64,000 bases of DNA, taken from Clostridium thailandense. Lineage in GTDB: Bacteria; Bacillota; Clostridia; Clostridiales; Clostridiaceae. Within the stretch, counting starts at the first letter, position 1; every line of letters starts with the position of its first letter. The notes under the pieces are model-generated. The model was given only the letters and a program-made list of their open reading frames with translations. It had not been told where the DNA came from and searched no databases. The translations under genes were made by a program, and so were the position numbers. The stretch covers positions 1 through 64,000 of the forward strand of contig NZ_JAEEGC010000037.1 of the NCBI RefSeq assembly GCF_019207025.1. Reading direction: 5' to 3'. This document shows, piece by piece, positions 18,426-27,872 of the stretch.

Positions 18426-20198
18426 TTAATCAACTCCACTTTTCAAATTAATGATTTTTCTATCAGAGTAATCCATCCTATACAAGTCAAATATTGTATT
18501 ATCTAATTCCATCTCAAGTTCATGAATCCTATTTATATCATTCCACTTTTTTGCTGCAATTATATCATTAACTACTTTTTCTATCTTTTTTTGCTCACTT
18601 AAATCACATCTTTTAATTGGTATCCTGTTCAAGCTATACTTTTTAATCTGTGGGGTACTATTTAAATTTGTAACAAGAAAATTTAAATAGTACCACTCCA
18701 TGAGTTTTGAATTCAAGATTGCTAAAACATATTCATGTAAATATTTATTATCTAAATTTATTATCCCATAAAGCGATTGTTCTATTATATATCCGCTGCT
18801 ATCTATCGCAGATATTAACTTGTTTCCTGTCTTTCTAACCAATATTTTAAAAGGGGATTTTAATTTTGTCATATTTTTTGTACCTCCTTTTATGTTTTCT
18901 GGTAAGAACTCGTAATAGCATTTGCCTGATACATTAAATTTATTTATATTTTCACCTTTAATTATTTCTATCTGAGAGGACTTTACTTTTTCTTTAGTTA
19001 TCTTTTTCGAATCTCCAATAAATCCTGTAAATGTGGAACTTATATCTCCCAGGAATTCGCTTTCATTTTCAATCTTATTTTTTATATGCCTGTAATAATC
19101 ATTCTTTTCATATAAAAATTCATAATTTTCATTATCCAAGTATTCTCTTTGATCAACAATATACTTTCTCTTTTCATATATATCTAATTTAATTTTATTG
19201 TTTAGATTATATTTTTTTTCAATTATGAAAATCATAGTATCAGTATTTATATTTGGAAATTCTATTTCAAAAAATAGCTGTAAAATACTGTATTCATCGA
19301 GTATTTTCTTTCTAAGCGATTTATATTGTAAATTATTTGCAAATCTATCTGGTACAACAAATCCAATTACTCCACCATTTTTAGCAAGTTCAAATGATCT
19401 TTTAATAAAATATTCATACAAGTTAGGTAAGTAACTATTTCCCTGATATTTGCTTATATAATATCTAATTAACTTTTTTTTTATATCACCTTTATGCTTT
19501 CTGCTTAACGAAACCCAAGGCGGATTTCCTACAATGTAATCATATCTTTCGCTCCAAAACTCACAAATTTCTACTAGCTTCTTATTTTCTGTATAACTTA
19601 ATTCCTTATTTATTAAAACACCTTCAATATCCACATATTCACATAAATATGCCCCATTCTTTGTCTTTACGATATTTTTCCAATTATAATCTTCCTCATA
19701 CTTTATTAAAGTATCACAGCAAATTATATTTGGACTTAAATATGACCTATCGGTGGATTTTGAAGACAGATTTATTTTAGCGAGTTCTACTGCATTATCA
19801 TCTATATCCGATCCATATATGCAATTTTTTATTATATGATAATGTAAATTTTCATAGGTCCAATATTCTATTCCTTTTACCTTCTTCTCACCATTTTCTG
19901 TACACATTGTAAATTCGTAATCATAATACTTTTGTCTTAGAGAAGAAAGTCTTTGTAAAAATTTTTTAATTAATAAGTCATAAATTCTAACTAAAAAATA
20001 GCCACTCCCACATGCAGGGTCTAATATTTTTACAAAAGGATTTTTTTCTATATCTATGTTTTTTATAGTATTTTCTATAATATAATCAATTATAAAGTCT
20101 GGTGTATAAAACCTTCCATAATCTTTTCGAGTTTTCATATCCATATTTTGCTCATAATCTTTTCCCATTACAATTGACCCATGTTCTTTATCGTTCAT
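18426..20198 (-). CDS. Stand-alone Eco57I/TaqI-type DNA adenine-N6 methyltransferase (copy 1)
   Basis: About 590 residues. A gamma-type amino-methyltransferase: SAM-site motif X region YGRFYTPDFIIDYI (28-41), motif I DPACGSG (60-66), catalytic motif IV NPPW (225-228) and, in the last third, a TaqI-like specificity domain (segment RKTGNKLISAID). The YTPxxI(V)xxI entry and layout are those of Eco57I-like type IIG enzymes, but there is no room for a nuclease domain before the methylase, and no restriction gene lies next to it. It therefore looks like an orphan methylase, comparable in size to CamA of Clostridioides difficile. Start ATG 20198: AAAGG lies seven bases upstream. The metallophosphoesterase gene ends 23 bp upstream, so they may be co-transcribed. 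Confidence 0.85.
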   Translation of the reverse strand: MNDKEHGSIVMGKDYEQNMDMKTRKDYGRFYTPDFIIDYIIENTIKNIDIEKNPFVKILDPACGSGYFLVRIYDLLIKKFLQRLSSLRQKYYDYEFTMCTENGEKKVKGIEYWTYENLHYHIIKNCIYGSDIDDNAVELAKINLSSKSTDRSYLSPNIICCDTLIKYEEDYNWKNIVKTKNGAYLCEYVDIEGVLINKELSYTENKKLVEICEFWSERYDYIVGNPPWVSLSRKHKGDIKKKLIRYYISKYQGNSYLPNLYEYFIKRSFELAKNGGVIGFVVPDRFANNLQYKSLRKKILDEYSILQLFFEIEFPNINTDTMIFIIEKKYNLNNKIKLDIYEKRKYIVDQREYLDNENYEFLYEKNDYYRHIKNKIENESEFLGDISSTFTGFIGDSKKITKEKVKSSQIEIIKGENINKFNVSGKCYYEFLPENIKGGTKNMTKLKSPFKILVRKTGNKLISAIDSSGYIIEQSLYGIINLDNKYLHEYVLAILNSKLMEWYYLNFLVTNLNSTPQIKKYSLNRIPIKRCDLSEQKKIEKVVNDIIAAKKWNDINRIHELEMELDNTIFDLYRMDYSDRKIINLKSGVD

Positions 20199-20221
20199 AT
20201 ACATACCTTTCTAGAATTAAA

Positions 20222-21367
20222 TCATTTAAAATCAACCTCAGTTTTTACAATTTCAGAATTGCTGCCCACTCTTATAGGCGGTCCCCATGTACCAAATCCT
20301 GAAGTCACGATAATATTAAACTTATCTTCTTTTAAATACCCATAATCTATTTTAAATATTTTTTTTGTTATTAAGTTTGTCGGGAAAAATTGTCCCTTAT
20401 GTGTATGTCCTGAAAATTGAAGATCCACTCCTGCACTTTTAGCTTCTTCTATTTTAACCGGCTGATGATCCAAAACTATTATAGGCAAAGTTTTATCACA
20501 CCTTTCGATTAGTTTCGAAATATCTTCTCTCTTTTTTCCATTTACTCTGACACCCGAAACATCATCTCTTCCAACTACATAAAAACTATTATTTACTTTT
20601 TCCACACCATCTTTTAAAAGTATAATATTAGCCTCTTTATATGCCTTCTCTATTTCCTGAATGTTTCCTCCAATGTATTCATGATTTCCAAGCACTGCGT
20701 AAACTCCGTATTTTGATTTAATTTGTTTGAAGGTTTCTCCCATGTTTTCTGTTAAAAATGGACTTATATCATCATCTACAATATCTCCACACAAAAATAC
20801 TATATCTGGTTTTAACCCATTAATCTCAACAATCATTTTATTCAGTCTGCTTTTCCCTACTATGCTTCCTAGATGAATATCTGATACAGTTACAATGTTT
20901 AAGTTTTTCAAATCTCCAGCTCTTTTATCTATAGCTATATCATATTTGATGATCTTCGAATGAGTAGCATTATAGGTACCGTAGGCTAGAATAATAAAAA
21001 TTACAATAAATATTGACATATTTAAAATTAGTTCCACATTGTATCCTCTAAACAATACTCCTGAACTTGCTAACTTTATTAACACTTTCACTATAGCTAA
21101 TAATACTGCAAGAATAATAAAATAATATAATGCAGCAATCCAATAGCCTCCAACTATATTAAAGGCTGCATCAACAGTAGAAGGTAAAAATTTTCCACCT
21201 AATCTTCCTAAAAAAAACGACAAGGCTATAAACGCAAATAATATCCAATATAAGTATACATTTATAAAGGGAAGCAGTTGTCTTATAATTATCCATCCTC
21301 TTAAACCTACAGTCAGGTTTATCGCTGCAAAAATAGTCAAAAATATTATTCCTATTAAATATACCAT
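20222..21367 (-). CDS. Membrane-bound metallophosphoesterase (YkuE/YaeI-like)
   Basis: 381 residues. Four hydrophobic segments occupy about residues 1-135. The calcineurin-like phosphoesterase domain follows with the metal motifs SDIHLGS, GDIVDD, GNHEYIGG, and near the end GHTHKGQ. Related proteins hydrolyse phospholipid head groups such as UDP-diacylglucosamine or act on twin-arginine-exported substrates, so a lipid or envelope substrate is plausible. Ribosome binding site AAAGGTGG. Immediately upstream of the first methyltransferase. Confidence 0.85.
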   Translation of the reverse strand: MVYLIGIIFLTIFAAINLTVGLRGWIIIRQLLPFINVYLYWILFAFIALSFFLGRLGGKFLPSTVDAAFNIVGGYWIAALYYFIILAVLLAIVKVLIKLASSGVLFRGYNVELILNMSIFIVIFIILAYGTYNATHSKIIKYDIAIDKRAGDLKNLNIVTVSDIHLGSIVGKSRLNKMIVEINGLKPDIVFLCGDIVDDDISPFLTENMGETFKQIKSKYGVYAVLGNHEYIGGNIQEIEKAYKEANIILLKDGVEKVNNSFYVVGRDDVSGVRVNGKKREDISKLIERCDKTLPIIVLDHQPVKIEEAKSAGVDLQFSGHTHKGQFFPTNLITKKIFKIDYGYLKEDKFNIIVTSGFGTWGPPIRVGSNSEIVKTEVDFK

Positions 21368-21480
21368 TTAAACCACCTTTAATTAATCTTTCCTTAATTA
21401 TTATATTTTAACACAAACCAAACAAAGTATAAAAAGACTTTTTAGAGGTTACTCTATAAACAGAGAAAGGAGGTCTACTA

Positions 21481-21615
21481 ATGCATAGAGAAAGTAAAAA
21501 AGCTACAAAACCACAAAATAAAAAACTTTCAAAACCAGATATAAAATATGAAGAAGAAATGGAAAAAAGGCAGCCAAAAAGTGCTCTTGATATCGATAGA
21601 ATCAGTAATCCTTAA
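21481..21615 (+). CDS. Small basic protein, 44 residues, function unknown
   Basis: Too short for routine gene calling, but AAAGGAGG lies eight bases before the ATG and a strong hairpin follows the stop at once. The protein is hydrophilic and lysine-rich (MHRESKKATKPQNKK at the start, ALDIDRISNP at the end) with no membrane segment or cysteine. It stands alone on the plus strand between two minus-strand genes. I do not recognise the family. Confidence 0.65.
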   Translation: MHRESKKATKPQNKKLSKPDIKYEEEMEKRQPKSALDIDRISNP

Positions 21616-21651
21616 CTATAAAACCCCAGAAAAATTTCCGGGGTTTTATAG
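21616..21651. terminator. Bidirectional terminator between the 44-aa gene and the MATE gene
   Basis: A perfect 12-bp inverted repeat (21616-21627 and 21640-21651, core AAACCCC/GGGGTTT) with a 12-nt loop, flanked by A/T on both sides. It starts right after the small gene's stop codon and ends at the MATE gene's stop. Confidence 0.85.
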
Positions 21652-23040
21652 TTATTCCAAACACTCTTTAGATTGTTTATCTTCAGACTGCAATGATTCT
21701 TTTTCTTCCTTGAGCTTCTTTACCTCTAATGATAAAAATACAGCTGTCAAAATAGAAGCTATAAAATCTGATATAGGTGCAGCTGCCCAAACACCATTTA
21801 ATTTAAAAATACTTGGTAGAATTAGTAACATAGGAATTAAAATTATTACCTGCCTTAAAAGAGCTAAAAACATTGATATTTTTGCTTTACCTATAGCTTG
21901 AAAAAAATTTGAACTCACTATTTGAAATCCTACTAGCGGAAACATTAACATAAATATTTTTATGCCATGTGTAGTTATTTGCGTTAAACTAACATCAGAT
22001 TTATTGAACATTTTAACTAGGACTACTGGAAAGACAAAGACTATTAAGGTACCAACAGTCGCAATTACCGTAGCCGCAACTACCGCAAGCTTTAAAGCTC
22101 TTTTTACGCGTTCATACTTTTTAGCACCATAATTAAATCCTATTATAGGTTGAGAGCCTTGGTTTATACCAAAAATAGGCATCAGAATCATAGTTGCGAT
22201 ACTATTTATTATTCCAAATGCACCAATTGCCAAATCTCCTCCATAAACTCCCAAGCTTTTATTTAAAATGACATTAACAGCACTAGCCGCAATTTGCATA
22301 GCAAAGGGTGACATTCCTATAGCAAATATACTTAATACTACATCTTTTTCTAATTTGAAATTTCTTCTCCTAAGCTTCAATAAACTACTTTTCCCACTAA
22401 AATATGAAAGCACCCAAATAGTATTAAATCCCTGTGATATAACCGTTGCTGTAGCAGCTCCTTTTATACCAAAATTAAATACATATATAAATATGTAATC
22501 TAAAATTATATTTAATATACATCCTATAAGCATAGTTGTCATTGCTTTTTTAGGATTTCCTTCAGCTCTAATTATATTATTCAATCCAAATCCTAAGTTT
22601 TGAAGCACAGCACCAGCTAAAATAATGGTTATAAACTCTTTGGCATAACCTATGGTGTTATTACTTGCTCCAAAAGATCTAAGCATAGGCTCCATAAACA
22701 TAATTCCCAAAAACGTGACTATTAACGAAACTATTATTAATAGAGTAAAAGCATTTCCTAATATTTTTTCTGCATCCTCTTTTTTATGTTGCCCTAATTT
22801 AATAGATATACGGGCTGCCCCTCCAATACCTACTAGCATTCCAAAGCCCATAATTAAGATTCCTATCGGGAAAGTAAGACTCACACCTGAGATAGCCATA
22901 GCACCTACTACTCTTCCTATAAATATTCTATCAATTATAATATACAATGAGTTTACTAACATTCCGACTATTGCTGGAATAGAAAATTCAAAAAGTAATT
23001 TTCCAACACCTTCCTCAGCCAACTTTTTCGAGCGCTCCAT
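21652..23040 (-). CDS. MATE-family multidrug/cation efflux protein
   Basis: 462 residues with about 12 transmembrane segments in two related halves, the MATE arrangement. The first half begins LLFEFSIPAIVGMLVNSLYIIIDRIFIGR, and the internal segment PIFGINQGSQPIIGFNYGAKKYERV is the corresponding MATE signature in the second half. Such proteins export drugs or metabolites using a sodium or proton gradient. A lysine/glutamate-rich cytosolic tail ends the protein. Ribosome binding site GGGAGG. Substrate unknown. Confidence 0.88.
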   Translation of the reverse strand: MERSKKLAEEGVGKLLFEFSIPAIVGMLVNSLYIIIDRIFIGRVVGAMAISGVSLTFPIGILIMGFGMLVGIGGAARISIKLGQHKKEDAEKILGNAFTLLIIVSLIVTFLGIMFMEPMLRSFGASNNTIGYAKEFITIILAGAVLQNLGFGLNNIIRAEGNPKKAMTTMLIGCILNIILDYIFIYVFNFGIKGAATATVISQGFNTIWVLSYFSGKSSLLKLRRRNFKLEKDVVLSIFAIGMSPFAMQIAASAVNVILNKSLGVYGGDLAIGAFGIINSIATMILMPIFGINQGSQPIIGFNYGAKKYERVKRALKLAVVAATVIATVGTLIVFVFPVVLVKMFNKSDVSLTQITTHGIKIFMLMFPLVGFQIVSSNFFQAIGKAKISMFLALLRQVIILIPMLLILPSIFKLNGVWAAAPISDFIASILTAVFLSLEVKKLKEEKESLQSEDKQSKECLE

Positions 23041-23200
23041 TTAATAACCTCCCATTAAATTTTATATAACTTATATGAATATCTAATCAATTATCCAAAT
23101 TATTCTACACACATAAATTTAGTTTGTCAACAGCCATCTTAATCACAATTTTCAGTTAAGTTAACAATTATTAAACAAAAAAGTTAAATACCATTAACAT

Positions 23201-23230
23201 TTTTGTCACTTAAGTGTAACAAAATATAAT
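23201..23230 (+). promoter_or_regulatory. htrA-like promoter with a palindrome in its spacer
   Basis: TTGTCA (23203-23208) and TATAAT (23225-23230) are 16 bp apart. The segment 23201-23224 is an imperfect palindrome, TTTTGT-CACTT then AAGTG-TA-ACAAAA, which covers the -35 box and spacer. A dimeric repressor could bind here. About 70 bp of AT-rich leader precede the gene. Confidence 0.5.
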
Positions 23231-23328
23231 TAATATTATGTTATACAGTTAAATATAAAGTTACTGTTGTATAGTAATTCTATTTAAAAATTATTATGTA
23301 AATTTATATATTTAAGGAGGAATAACTT

Positions 23329-24561
23329 ATGAATAATTTTGATAATGAAACTAAAAAAAGTATAGATATGGAAAATAACAACAACCTTATCGAAGTTAAC
23401 GATGTAAAATTTTATAACTGTGATGAAAATGCAAAGTCGCCAAAGCCTTCTAAACATAAAGGAAGAAAGGTTTTATCTTATGTAATGGTAGGATTGCTAT
23501 GCAGCGTAATAGGAGGTACTGCTTCTACTGCTGCTTCATTATATCTTTTACCTAAATCGAGCTTTTTTAAGGACACTCCTTTATACCAAAGTATAGCTCA
23601 AAGCAGCAGTGCTAAAACTGTTAGTGCTTCACCTATGTCTTCTGTAAAAGGCTCTCTTTCAGTTGCTGACATAGCCAAAAAAGTAGGTCCTGCAGTAGTT
23701 GGGGTATCTGTAAAAAGCACTTCTCAAGGTGATTTCTTTTCTTCTTCACAGGAAGAAGAGGGTATGGGTTCTGGTATTATCATAAATGAGGATGGATATA
23801 TTCTTACTAACAACCACGTTATCAGTGGTGCCGATACAGTAAGCGTAATTCTTAACAATAAACAGGAAGTACCTGCAAAAGTGGTAAATTACGATTCTAG
23901 TCTTGATTTAGCCATCATTAAAGTTACAAAGAGCGTCAAAATGCCAGCTGTTGCTGAGCTAGGTAGTTCTAAGGATATGCAAGTAGGAGATCCTGTAGTA
24001 GCCATAGGAAATCCATTAGGAAAAGAATTATTAGGCTCTGTAACTACAGGAGTAGTAAGTGCTATGAATAGAGAAATTAGTGTAGGTAACTCTAAGCAGA
24101 CCTTTATACAAACAGACGCAGCTATAAATCCTGGAAATAGTGGTGGTGCTCTTGTTAACTCTCTTGGTCAAGTTATAGGTATAAACAGTGCTAAAATCGG
24201 AGGAAATGGCGTAGAAGGCATAGGTTTTGCTATACCTATAGATACAGTTAAAACTAAAATAAATAGCCTTCTAAAGCCAATATTGAAGGTTGGTATATCT
24301 GCTGAGGAAGTAACTTCAGATATGGCTTCACGTTATAATGTTCCTCAAGGAGTTCATATAGTTCAAGTTCAAAAATTTAGTGCTGCTGAAAATGCTGGAA
24401 TTCAAACTGGAGATATAATCACAAAATTTGATGGTAAATCCATTAAAACTGTAGATGATATAAACAAAATTAAATCTGAACATAAATCTGGTGACAAAGT
24501 TCAGGTAGATGTATATAGAAATGGTGAAAATAAAAGCTTAACCCTTAAACTAACAGAATAA
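23329..24561 (+). CDS. HtrA/DegP-family membrane-anchored serine protease
   Basis: 410 residues. A hydrophilic cytosolic N-terminus of about 48 residues, one transmembrane helix (49-72), a low-complexity linker, a trypsin-like protease domain (about 110-310) and one PDZ domain (about 315-405). The catalytic triad is H163 (NNHVIS), D193 (SLDLAII) and S271 (NPGNSGGAL). It should degrade misfolded proteins at the outer membrane face. Gram-positive relatives (HtrA/HtrB) are stress-induced by two-component systems; none is encoded nearby. AAGGAGG lies before the ATG. Confidence 0.92.
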   Translation: MNNFDNETKKSIDMENNNNLIEVNDVKFYNCDENAKSPKPSKHKGRKVLSYVMVGLLCSVIGGTASTAASLYLLPKSSFFKDTPLYQSIAQSSSAKTVSASPMSSVKGSLSVADIAKKVGPAVVGVSVKSTSQGDFFSSSQEEEGMGSGIIINEDGYILTNNHVISGADTVSVILNNKQEVPAKVVNYDSSLDLAIIKVTKSVKMPAVAELGSSKDMQVGDPVVAIGNPLGKELLGSVTTGVVSAMNREISVGNSKQTFIQTDAAINPGNSGGALVNSLGQVIGINSAKIGGNGVEGIGFAIPIDTVKTKINSLLKPILKVGISAEEVTSDMASRYNVPQGVHIVQVQKFSAAENAGIQTGDIITKFDGKSIKTVDDINKIKSEHKSGDKVQVDVYRNGENKSLTLKLTE

Positions 24562-24567
24562 TTTAAA

Positions 24568-24601
24568 CACCTTAGCAATAACAATTTGCTAAGGTGCTTT
24601 T
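24568..24601. terminator. Bidirectional terminator between htrA-like gene and methyltransferase 2
   Basis: A perfect 11-bp inverted repeat (24568-24578 and 24586-24596) followed on the plus strand by CTTTTTT. The stop codon and last residues (KKAP) of the convergent methyltransferase gene are encoded within it. Confidence 0.88.
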
Positions 24602-26805
24602 TTATTATCTAAAAACCATATCCTATGAATTTTTTCTGTCCACGAAGTCAATCCATATTCATTTTTGCTATATTTTATTAGTTCTTTCTTACTTTTATTA
24701 CTTATATACATATTCCAGGTAATCGAGTTTAAATTTAGTACATTCCTTATTATATTTTCACTGCATCTCTTATACTTATAATTTTCAATTATTTTTATAA
24801 CATCGTAAAAATTTTCCATTTCATTCTCTAAGCCTTTTTCTATGTCTCTAATAGATAAATATTTTTTACTATCTTCTAAAAGCTTTATGACTTCTAACCT
24901 CAAAATATCAAAAGCTTCATCAAGTAATTCGGTATACTCTTCATTTATTCTACAATTAGAATTTTTTTTAGTTAATAATTTTTCATTAATCGCACTTTCT
25001 ATTAATACTATTTCTTCTTTTGTAAGTTTATAAGAAGAATATAAAATACGATTACTCATTTTAATGCTTGCTTTCAGTTCCAAATTTAAATTCACTTTTC
25101 TATCTTTAAATTCCTTATAACTATGTAGAATTTCATCATAGCCCTTATTCTTCACTGTAAAACTTAATTTTAAAAATTTAATTTTTTCTTTTATATCTAC
25201 TATATTTTTAATCAGTTTTTCATATTCCTCATCATGCATTAAACTCAAATTAATAGGTAATTGCTCTACATCATAATGCTGTATATAAGGATAAGCCTTA
25301 GGATTAGTTATTAAAGCTTCTTTAAAATAAAAGTTATTTAAAGTTGATTGGATTTGCCCTAACAAATTATAAACTTTATAGCTACTACAAGGAATAACTA
25401 AGTATACTGATTGCTCTGCGAAAAATCCTTTTTCATCAATAGCTGCAACCAAGTTATTTCCTGTCTTTCTTAACAATATTTTTGGGTAAAGATTGTGCTT
25501 TTTAACATCTCTAGTTCCTCCAAATATTTCTATATCATTTATACAAAAGCATCTATTATCATTATCTATTATATACTCATCTAAATCTCTTCCTAATACT
25601 ATCTTATCTGTCATACTGTTATCTTTATATTTGTTCAAATAATAGCCTTTGTTTTTTACCATCATGCCAACATGAACATCACAAAATTCTTTTAGAGACT
25701 TTGAATTGCTCTTAATCTTCTTGATCACCCCTTGATATTCATTTCTTGTGAGTATGTTTACTGTAAATTTCTTATCTTCACTTATATACCTTTGTTTAAT
25801 ACAGCTGCTATAAAAATTATCTTCATTAATATATTCTAATTTTAGTTGTACAATGTCATTATCTATATATGTGCTTCTTTCTATAATATAAATAACTGTT
25901 CCTACAATAGCATCTTCAAATATTTGTTCTGAAAAACGGGTTATATTTAATATTTTAAAATTACTAACTAAATTTCTCCTTGATTCTGCATAACTACTTG
26001 CTAAAAAATACCTATCTGGTATTATGAAGCCATGTTTTCCTCCATATTTTAACTTTTCTAAAACTCTTTCCATAAGCAAATAAAAAGTGTTCTTCTTATA
26101 TCCTACTGTTTTATAGTTGTTCACAATATAATCCCAATAATCCTTTTCTATTTCAGACTGTAATAACATTACATATGGAGGATTACCTACTATATAATCA
26201 AACTGATTATCCCACAATTTTCTTAACTTAGAGATTTTTTTATCAATTATTTTTATATCTGAAGAATCTTTATATATAATTGAATTGAGTTCATCATTTG
26301 AATTTAACTTTTCCCATTTTATTAAGCTATCCCCTTCAATTATATTCACATCAATTTCAATTTTATTTTTGCATACACCTAAAAGATTTTTTTTTGTAAG
26401 TTCTACTGCTGATGGATCTAAATCAACCCCGTATAGGCAATTCTTTATAATATGATAGTCTATATTTTTTTCTACCCAATAATCTTTTCCCATAGTTTTC
26501 TCTAAATTATTGCTAAAAGATTTTTTATTTTCCATATAATAGATGCAGTTCTTATACTTAATTCTTAACTCATCTAAATTATCTAAAAACTTCTTTTTCA
26601 ATATATTATAGGCTTTAATTAAAAAATATCCTGCGCCACAAGTGGGATCAAGAACTTTTACAAATGGATTCTCTAACACATCCGCCTCAGAAACAGTATA
26701 TTTTAGTATATAATCAACTATATAATCTGGAGTATAGAATATTCCCATAGATTTTCTAATATTTTTATCCTTTAACTTTTCATACGTACTTCCTATGGCA
26801 TTCAT
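24589..26805 (-). CDS. Stand-alone Eco57I/TaqI-type DNA adenine-N6 methyltransferase (copy 2)
   Basis: 738 residues, related to the methyltransferase at 18426-20198. N-terminal GIFYTPDYIVDYI (21-33), motif I DPTCGAG (53-59), catalytic NPPY (208-211), and a TaqI-like specificity region containing RKTGNNLVAAID, nearly the same string as in copy 1. It carries about 190 extra C-terminal residues, lysine-rich and helical, perhaps a coiled coil or extra DNA-binding part. Again no nuclease domain or restriction partner is visible. Different motif IV residue and a different specificity domain suggest another target sequence. AAGGAG lies upstream of the ATG; lgt is 32 bp further upstream and may be co-transcribed. 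Confidence 0.85.
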   Translation of the reverse strand: MNAIGSTYEKLKDKNIRKSMGIFYTPDYIVDYILKYTVSEADVLENPFVKVLDPTCGAGYFLIKAYNILKKKFLDNLDELRIKYKNCIYYMENKKSFSNNLEKTMGKDYWVEKNIDYHIIKNCLYGVDLDPSAVELTKKNLLGVCKNKIEIDVNIIEGDSLIKWEKLNSNDELNSIIYKDSSDIKIIDKKISKLRKLWDNQFDYIVGNPPYVMLLQSEIEKDYWDYIVNNYKTVGYKKNTFYLLMERVLEKLKYGGKHGFIIPDRYFLASSYAESRRNLVSNFKILNITRFSEQIFEDAIVGTVIYIIERSTYIDNDIVQLKLEYINEDNFYSSCIKQRYISEDKKFTVNILTRNEYQGVIKKIKSNSKSLKEFCDVHVGMMVKNKGYYLNKYKDNSMTDKIVLGRDLDEYIIDNDNRCFCINDIEIFGGTRDVKKHNLYPKILLRKTGNNLVAAIDEKGFFAEQSVYLVIPCSSYKVYNLLGQIQSTLNNFYFKEALITNPKAYPYIQHYDVEQLPINLSLMHDEEYEKLIKNIVDIKEKIKFLKLSFTVKNKGYDEILHSYKEFKDRKVNLNLELKASIKMSNRILYSSYKLTKEEIVLIESAINEKLLTKKNSNCRINEEYTELLDEAFDILRLEVIKLLEDSKKYLSIRDIEKGLENEMENFYDVIKIIENYKYKRCSENIIRNVLNLNSITWNMYISNKSKKELIKYSKNEYGLTSWTEKIHRIWFLDNKKAP

Positions 26806-26837
26806 AGATCTCTTCTCCTTTAATTATGGATATAAAT

Positions 26838-27596
26838 CTAAACCTTTTTTCTATAAGTATATATATAGAAACCTATGCATAATACAATTCCCGCTAAGCT
26901 TACCAATTGGGCCATTCTTATAATACCGAACATTAAGCTATCTGTTCGCATTCCTTCTATAAAAAATCTTCCTAAAGAATATAATCCTACATATGTAAAA
27001 ATTATAGTACCTTTCTTTAATTTTTTATTTAATAGATATATAAGAATTAGACAAACTACAAGATTCCACATAGATTCATATAGAAAAGTTGGATGATAAT
27101 AAGTGCCATCTATGTACATACCTTTTTGTATGAAACTTGGAAATTTACTTATAAAATCATAAGTCACAGGTCCACCATGAGCCTCACCATTAAAAAAGTT
27201 TCCCCATCTTCCTATCGCTTGACCTAATATTAATGAAGGGGCTGCTATATCAGCCATTTCCCAAAAATCTAACTTTTTTCGCTTGCAATATATATAAGCC
27301 GAAGCTAAGGCAAATATAACTCCTCCGTGAATTGCAAGCCCTCCTTGCCTTATATTAAATACATTTATCAGATTGTCTCTGTAATCACTAAATTGAAATA
27401 TTACATAATAGGCTCTTGCTCCTATTATGGCAAAAGGAAAAGCTATTAAGAAAGTATCTATAAGTTTATCATAATTATAGTTCTTTCTTTTACAATTAAA
27501 ATTTGCAAGTATAAGGGCTGCAGTAATTCCAAGTGCTATTATTATTCCATACCACCTTATTTCAAAACTTCCTATTGAAAATGCTACTGGATTCAT
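26838..27596 (-). CDS. lgt: Prolipoprotein diacylglyceryl transferase
   Basis: Transfers diacylglycerol from phosphatidylglycerol to the lipobox cysteine of prolipoproteins, in the cytoplasmic membrane. 252 residues with about seven membrane segments. Signatures: [13 protein letters not shown] at the start, the GGLAIHGGV segment and [18 protein letters not shown], which holds the phosphatidylglycerol-binding arginine. The C-terminal [13 protein letters not shown] is also conserved. Ribosome binding site GAAAGGATG. Confidence 0.95.
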   Translation of the reverse strand: MNPVAFSIGSFEIRWYGIIIALGITAALILANFNCKRKNYNYDKLIDTFLIAFPFAIIGARAYYVIFQFSDYRDNLINVFNIRQGGLAIHGGVIFALASAYIYCKRKKLDFWEMADIAAPSLILGQAIGRWGNFFNGEAHGGPVTYDFISKFPSFIQKGMYIDGTYYHPTFLYESMWNLVVCLILIYLLNKKLKKGTIIFTYVGLYSLGRFFIEGMRTDSLMFGIIRMAQLVSLAGIVLCIGFYIYTYRKKV

Positions 27597-27712
27597 AAAT
27601 TTACATCCTTTCTATATATATAAAATTATATCACTTTATATAATACTACAAAGAATAAAAGACTTCCAGCTAATAAATTTTAGTTAAAAGCCTTTATATT
27701 TCTCATACCCAC

Positions 27713-27730
27713 TTGTGACAATTATCACAA
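27713..27730. promoter_or_regulatory. CRP/FNR-like palindrome upstream of lgt
   Basis: TTGTGA, six bases, TCACAA: 16 of 18 positions are symmetrical. This is the spacing and half-site of CRP-type regulators, including ArcR-like proteins in Firmicutes. It lies about 117 bp upstream of lgt and 150 bp from the rnpB terminator. No such regulator gene is in the window. The remainder of 27597-27872 is AT-rich with one short hairpin near 27828. Confidence 0.35.
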
Positions 27731-27872
27731 AAGTTCTACAGTAATTAAACAATCATTAAATCTCTTATTAAACTGATTCTAATACGTCCTTTTTAAAGTT
27801 TTTGTTAACTTTTGCAGATTTAAACATCATCACTGATGTATATTAAGCAGTAGCAAAAGAGGAACAAAAAAC

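Noticed and set aside
20198-26805. A defence island or BREX/DISARM-like system around the two methyltransferases
   Set aside because: No nuclease, helicase, PglZ, BrxC or phospholipase-type defence gene is present; the intervening genes are ordinary envelope and transport genes.
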